Positions 60,921-64,000 of a stretch of DNA of 64,000 nucleotides are shown one piece after another. The notes below the pieces were generated by a model. The model was not told the DNA's origin and searched no databases. It worked only from the letters and a program-made list of their open reading frames with translations. Both the position numbers and the translations under genes were made by a program. Each line of letters starts with the position of its first letter. Position 1 is the first letter of the stretch. The stretch comes from Gammaproteobacteria bacterium (GTDB lineage: Bacteria; Pseudomonadota; Gammaproteobacteria; SZUA-229). The DNA lies in assembly GCA_026195895.1 (NCBI GenBank), contig JAPHRO010000014.1, positions 1-64,000 of the forward strand, written 5' to 3'.

Positions 60921-61118
60921 TTAGTAAACTTTGCGTAAGGTATTTTGCCAATTCTTATTAGCTTGCTCCTCGCCCAGTTTTATATTTTGACCCACCTCAT
61001 TTTCATACCAGCCATGATGGTTTTGCAATGGCTCCACCTGGTATCCCCACCAGCAACCATCTGCATCCTGGGCAAGCCAGTTTACCCAGACAGGAAGCAC
61101 AACAGTTTCCCAATTCAT
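60921..61118 (-). CDS. Small Trp-rich conserved-looking protein
   Basis: Protein of 65 residues with seven Trp (for example NWETVVLPVWVNWLAQDADGCWWGYQVEP). There is no signal or membrane helix. It starts 8 nt after the glutaredoxin stop on the same strand, which supports real, coupled translation. I do not recognise a characterised family. Confidence 0.6.
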   Translation of the reverse strand: MNWETVVLPVWVNWLAQDADGCWWGYQVEPLQNHHGWYENEVGQNIKLGEEQANKNWQNTLRKVY

Positions 61119-61126
61119 GAAATTTA

Positions 61127-61390
61127 TTACGCGCTGGCTTCCATAAGTTCATCGAGCTCATCATCCATGTGCATCATTGTCAGGTCTGAAAAACCACCGA
61201 TCCATTTTCCATCAATGGTGATCTGTGGCACGGTGCGTGCACCATCAGTTTTTTCGGCCATTTCTCGTAGAGCACTATGGTCTGTATCTACCCGGACTTC
61301 TTCATAGGGGATACCCCATTTGTTGAGCAGGTTCTTGGTTTTATCGCAAATTGGACAACGGCCAGTGCTGTATATCTTGAGTCGTGCCAT
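61127..61390 (-). CDS. Glutaredoxin family protein
   Basis: Glutaredoxin of 87 residues with active site CPIC (TGRCPICDKTKNLLNKWG, Cys12 and Cys15), the RTVPQITIDGKWIGGFSDL cis-Pro loop and an acidic C-terminal helix. It is distinct from grxC at 20475-20735. It forms a short operon with the Trp-rich protein and is divergent from the ferredoxin-reductase gene. Confidence 0.88.
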   Translation of the reverse strand: MARLKIYSTGRCPICDKTKNLLNKWGIPYEEVRVDTDHSALREMAEKTDGARTVPQITIDGKWIGGFSDLTMMHMDDELDELMEASA

Positions 61391-61562
61391 TGTATGGCTC
61401 CAGAAAAATTTATATAGATTTTTATTATACCAAAATTCGTATCAGGAAATCCCCAGGCAATTAATGCAAAATATTACCCAATAACACTATGGTTATGTAA
61501 AACTTCCACTTAACAACGAGATGATGCAAAATGCCGGTCTATTTTAGTTAATGAGGTTTGGC

Positions 61563-62603
61563 ATGTCACACAAGGTAACCATTAAACCAAGCGGTCACGA
61601 ATTTGAGGTCGAACAGGGTGAAACAATACTGGAAGCTGCGATGCGTCAGGATATTGATTTACCTTATGGTTGTCGTGGTGGTGCATGCGGTGCCTGCGCA
61701 GGATACATATTAGAGGGTGATGTATCTTACGAAGATGAACCGATAGCACTGACCGATGCTTTCAAAGAAGCGAATATGGGGCTGTTTTGTCAGGCATTAC
61801 CAGCTTCTGATCTGGTAGTAAGCATTGAAGAAGTAGCCGGTCTTGATGGTATAGAAGTTAAGAACTTGCGTTGTCGAGTAGAATCAAAAGATCAGCTTTG
61901 CCATGATGTGATTTCATTAAAACTCAAACTGGCCGGAGATGAAAGACTGCAGTTTCATGCGGGTCAATATATTGAATTTATTCTCGAAGATGGAAGGCGT
62001 CGCGCCTTCTCTATCGCCAATGCACCGCATAATGATGAATTAATAGAGCTCCATATTCGTCATGTCGAGGGCGGTCTGTTTACCGATTTCCTATTTGAAA
62101 AAATGCCCGATAAATCCATGTTAAGAATGGAAGGGCCTCTGGGTAGTTTCTTCTTACGTGAAGATTCCGATCGGCCTGTTATCCTGATGGGTGGTGGTAC
62201 CGGATTTGGTCCACTAAAAGCAATGATAGAACACCTGGAATATGTTGGTAGCAAAAAATCTGTGCATTTATTTATGGGTGTTCGAGCATTGCGTGATCTG
62301 TATATGGATGACATGGTAAAGCAGTGGATTAAGAATAATCCAAATTTAATATTTACACCGGTTTTATCCGAGCCGATGGATGAAGATGAGTGGCAGGGAG
62401 AGACCGGCTATGTGCATGAAGCCGTTGCCAGAGCGTATCCTGATTTATCAGAATTTGATATTTACATGAGTGGTCCGCCACCAATGGTAAATGCAGCGGT
62501 TGAATTGTTTACTAAACAGGGTGCTGAAACAACGCATCTATTTTCAGATGCTTTTGAATATTCCGCTGACGCCACAAAAGCCATTACAGAAAAAAATACA
62601 TAA
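61563..62603 (+). CDS. Ferredoxin-flavin reductase fusion (Fre-like NAD(P)H oxidoreductase)
   Basis: Protein of 346 residues. An N-terminal plant-type 2Fe-2S domain has Cys37, Cys42 and Cys45 (CRGGACGAC) plus the fourth in LFCQA near 78. A ferredoxin-NADP reductase module follows, with RAFSIANAP for FAD and GGGTGFGPLKAM and YMSGPPPMV for NAD(P)H. Databases often name such proteins CDP-6-deoxy-glucoseen reductase. In E. coli the flavin reductase fre follows ubiD, so this may be its ferredoxin-bearing counterpart. An ATG at 61551 exists; 61563 has GAGG 6 nt before it. Confidence 0.85.
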   Translation: MSHKVTIKPSGHEFEVEQGETILEAAMRQDIDLPYGCRGGACGACAGYILEGDVSYEDEPIALTDAFKEANMGLFCQALPASDLVVSIEEVAGLDGIEVKNLRCRVESKDQLCHDVISLKLKLAGDERLQFHAGQYIEFILEDGRRRAFSIANAPHNDELIELHIRHVEGGLFTDFLFEKMPDKSMLRMEGPLGSFFLREDSDRPVILMGGGTGFGPLKAMIEHLEYVGSKKSVHLFMGVRALRDLYMDDMVKQWIKNNPNLIFTPVLSEPMDEDEWQGETGYVHEAVARAYPDLSEFDIYMSGPPPMVNAAVELFTKQGAETTHLFSDAFEYSADATKAITEKNT

Positions 62604-62616
62604 ATTTGACGTGAAA

Positions 62617-63894
62617 TTACTGAATAATTTTTAGTTTGGGTGGTGTCTCTAAATTATCCAGTAATTTAACAGGGTCTGACACTATTAGTGATTCTCCCTG
62701 CTTTTCATTAAGGGCCAGGTTAAGTCCAGATTTATAATATTCCTGCGCTTTTTCCGGCTCGTGCATTTTTTCTTCCAGCAGTATTGCAAGCTGTAAATAA
62801 GCATCTGCCAGTGGTTTGATGCCAATGCTGGTTTCAAGATAATTACGGGCTTTACCCCACAACTCTGATTTGATACATATCTTTCCGAGTGCTAATAACA
62901 ATGCGGCACTTCTAGCATGGCCATGTAACCAGGTTTCTGCCGTATCCAGTTGTTGCTGTGGCTTCGATGTATTTAGTTGTGAATATAAAATCACCATTGA
63001 TTCGTGCCAATGTTTACTTAAATGGCCGCGTAGCAAAGTTTCCGCTTCATCATCCTGTTCATTATGCATTAAATAAATAATGTAAATTTTCAATAATTCA
63101 GGATTATCTTTAAGTTGTTTAGGTATTTGCTGCCATACCTGGTTAACTCTTTCAGCGCTATGAATTCTTATGCTGTTATTTAGCATGCCAGCATAAGTTT
63201 CAATTTCTATCTCGACAAGTTTTTCTTCTGAAATGAGTTTGTGTTTACGAACCTCAGCCAGTAATTTACCCAGATTATCCCAATCCCCTAATTGTTGATA
63301 AACACGAGCTTGCAGTTTTTTTACATAACCATGTTTGGGTGAAATACTATTTAGATGGTTTAATGTTGCCAGGGCCTGTTCAAATTGTTTATGGGCAAGT
63401 TGTAATTCGGCCTGGGTAATTCCAATAGCGATATCGGCGGAAGGTGTCGATTCATGGGCAAGGCGTAAGTATTCATCGCGTCGCTCATAAGCGCCCTGCT
63501 GTTGAGCTGATCGAGCAGCCATTAAATAATTCAACAAACCGGTATCACTATGTTCCACCTGTTTTAACAGAATTTTTTCAGCCTGGGAAAAACGACCTTC
63601 AGACATTTCAATAAGGCCTTTAACTAAAGCATTGCGAGCTTTTTCAGCCTGACGCTTGCTATAGCGAAGCCCCAGATAATCGGGAATGCGTAATAAGATC
63701 GATAATACACGCACAAAATAATGAAAAATAAAGAATGCTATGGCAAGAAATCCCAGCATAAAAACAAATGAGGTTTCTATACTGAGTTCACCAAAACTAA
63801 AAACCACATAACCGGGACCATAGTAATAGGCAAATATTCCTATAGCGACTGCTAAGGTGGTTGCTATGCTGAGTGCCAGTAGAGAACGCTTCAT
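62617..63894 (-). CDS. hemY: HemY-like TPR membrane protein
   Basis: Inner-membrane protein of 425 residues, with two N-terminal membrane helices (about 6-25 and 40-62). The conserved ALVKGLIEMSEGRFSQAEKILLKQ and a series of TPR-like helical repeats follow. Gammaproteobacterial HemY is encoded with hemX and late tetrapyrrole genes and affects protoporphyrin metabolism; its mechanism is unclear. The start overlaps the hemX stop (TAATG). Confidence 0.92.
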   Translation of the reverse strand: MKRSLLALSIATTLAVAIGIFAYYYGPGYVVFSFGELSIETSFVFMLGFLAIAFFIFHYFVRVLSILLRIPDYLGLRYSKRQAEKARNALVKGLIEMSEGRFSQAEKILLKQVEHSDTGLLNYLMAARSAQQQGAYERRDEYLRLAHESTPSADIAIGITQAELQLAHKQFEQALATLNHLNSISPKHGYVKKLQARVYQQLGDWDNLGKLLAEVRKHKLISEEKLVEIEIETYAGMLNNSIRIHSAERVNQVWQQIPKQLKDNPELLKIYIIYLMHNEQDDEAETLLRGHLSKHWHESMVILYSQLNTSKPQQQLDTAETWLHGHARSAALLLALGKICIKSELWGKARNYLETSIGIKPLADAYLQLAILLEEKMHEPEKAQEYYKSGLNLALNEKQGESLIVSDPVKLLDNLETPPKLKIIQ

Positions 63895-64000
63895 TACAAT
63901 GCCTCTTCTTTGGTAGCGGTAGCAGCTTGCCTGGCCGATGACTTGTTATGTTCAGTGTTTTTGTTCATCAGTTCCGGGTTTGTTCCCTGCAATACGTCCT
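63894..64000 (-). CDS. hemX: HemX C-terminal end (cut by window end)
   Basis: An open frame on the minus strand enters at base 64000 and ends at TAA 63896-63894, sharing a base with the hemY start. The 34 residues visible (DVLQGTNPELMNKNTEHNK then a Ala/Thr-rich tail) carry no domain. The identity rests on gene order, since hemX precedes hemY in gammaproteobacteria. Confidence 0.6.
   Translation of the reverse strand, partial: DVLQGTNPELMNKNTEHNKSSARQAATATKEEAL

Overview
The window is a replication-origin-proximal stretch of a gammaproteobacterial chromosome. The evidence is the ancestral origin block (mnmG, rsmG, parA, parB, atpIBEFHAGDC, glmU on one side; mnmE, yidC, yidD, rnpA, rpmH, dnaA, dnaN, recF, gyrB on the other), the Pseudomonas-like secB/glutaredoxin/rhodanese/envC/ctpA neighbourhood, UbiD, HemY, SecB and GlmU. 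Base composition looks moderate to low in GC. I cannot name the genus. It is not an enteric; a free-living aquatic bacterium with surface pili and oxidative/sulfur-stress functions would fit.

Layout. 1-984: C-terminal two thirds of NtrC. 1.0-17.9 kb: a 17-kb MSHA-like type IV pilus locus. The regulator-mshM-L-N-E-G-I-J-K-minor pilin genes run on the minus strand. A histidine kinase gene on the plus strand and a separate pilin gene on the minus strand lie at its far end. The pilin gene has a perfect sigma-54 promoter, and the regulator at the head of the cluster is a sigma-54 activator, so the locus looks self-regulated. 18.0-21.6 kb: trmL, gpsA, secB, trxC, grxC, a membrane rhodanese and an ArsR-family repressor with the cysteine pair of persulfide sensors. 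21.8-25.8 kb: envC, ctpA, yajL and a secreted hydrolase. 25.8-28.1 kb: a TrmH-type methylase, a DUF2892 membrane protein and glmU. 28.2-36.0 kb: the F1Fo ATP synthase operon, with two tandem epsilon genes separated by a terminator. 36.2-41.0 kb: parB, parA, rsmG, DUF302, mnmG. 41.1-43.6 kb: an operon of short rubrerythrin, Fe-S/CCG protein and DUF3501. 43.7-48.6 kb: an LpxL-like acyltransferase, mnmE, yidC, yidD, rnpA, rpmH. 48.9-55.2 kb: dnaA, a DnaA-box-rich intergenic region (likely oriC), dnaN, recF carrying two perfect parS sites, gyrB. 55.3-64.0 kb: an orphan PstS-like protein, prlC, an unknown secreted protein, ubiD, a SET-domain protein, a zinc-ribbon membrane protein, a small Trp-rich protein, a glutaredoxin, a ferredoxin-flavin reductase, hemY and the end of hemX.

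How it works together. Most genes left of about 48.7 kb are on the minus strand, and dnaA-gyrB and many genes to the right are on the plus strand. This is expected if forks leave from the dnaA region. ParA and ParB, their parS sites, DnaA and the presumed oriC together form the replication/segregation hub. No tRNA, rRNA, CRISPR array, insertion sequence or prophage was seen. No gene-free gap exceeds about 300 bases.

The parts I would look at first are the sigma-54-controlled pilus locus with its dedicated two-component pair, the SqrR/BigR-like regulator beside rhodanese and thiol-redox genes, the tandem atpC genes, and the rubrerythrin operon with a 30-bp inverted repeat in front of it.
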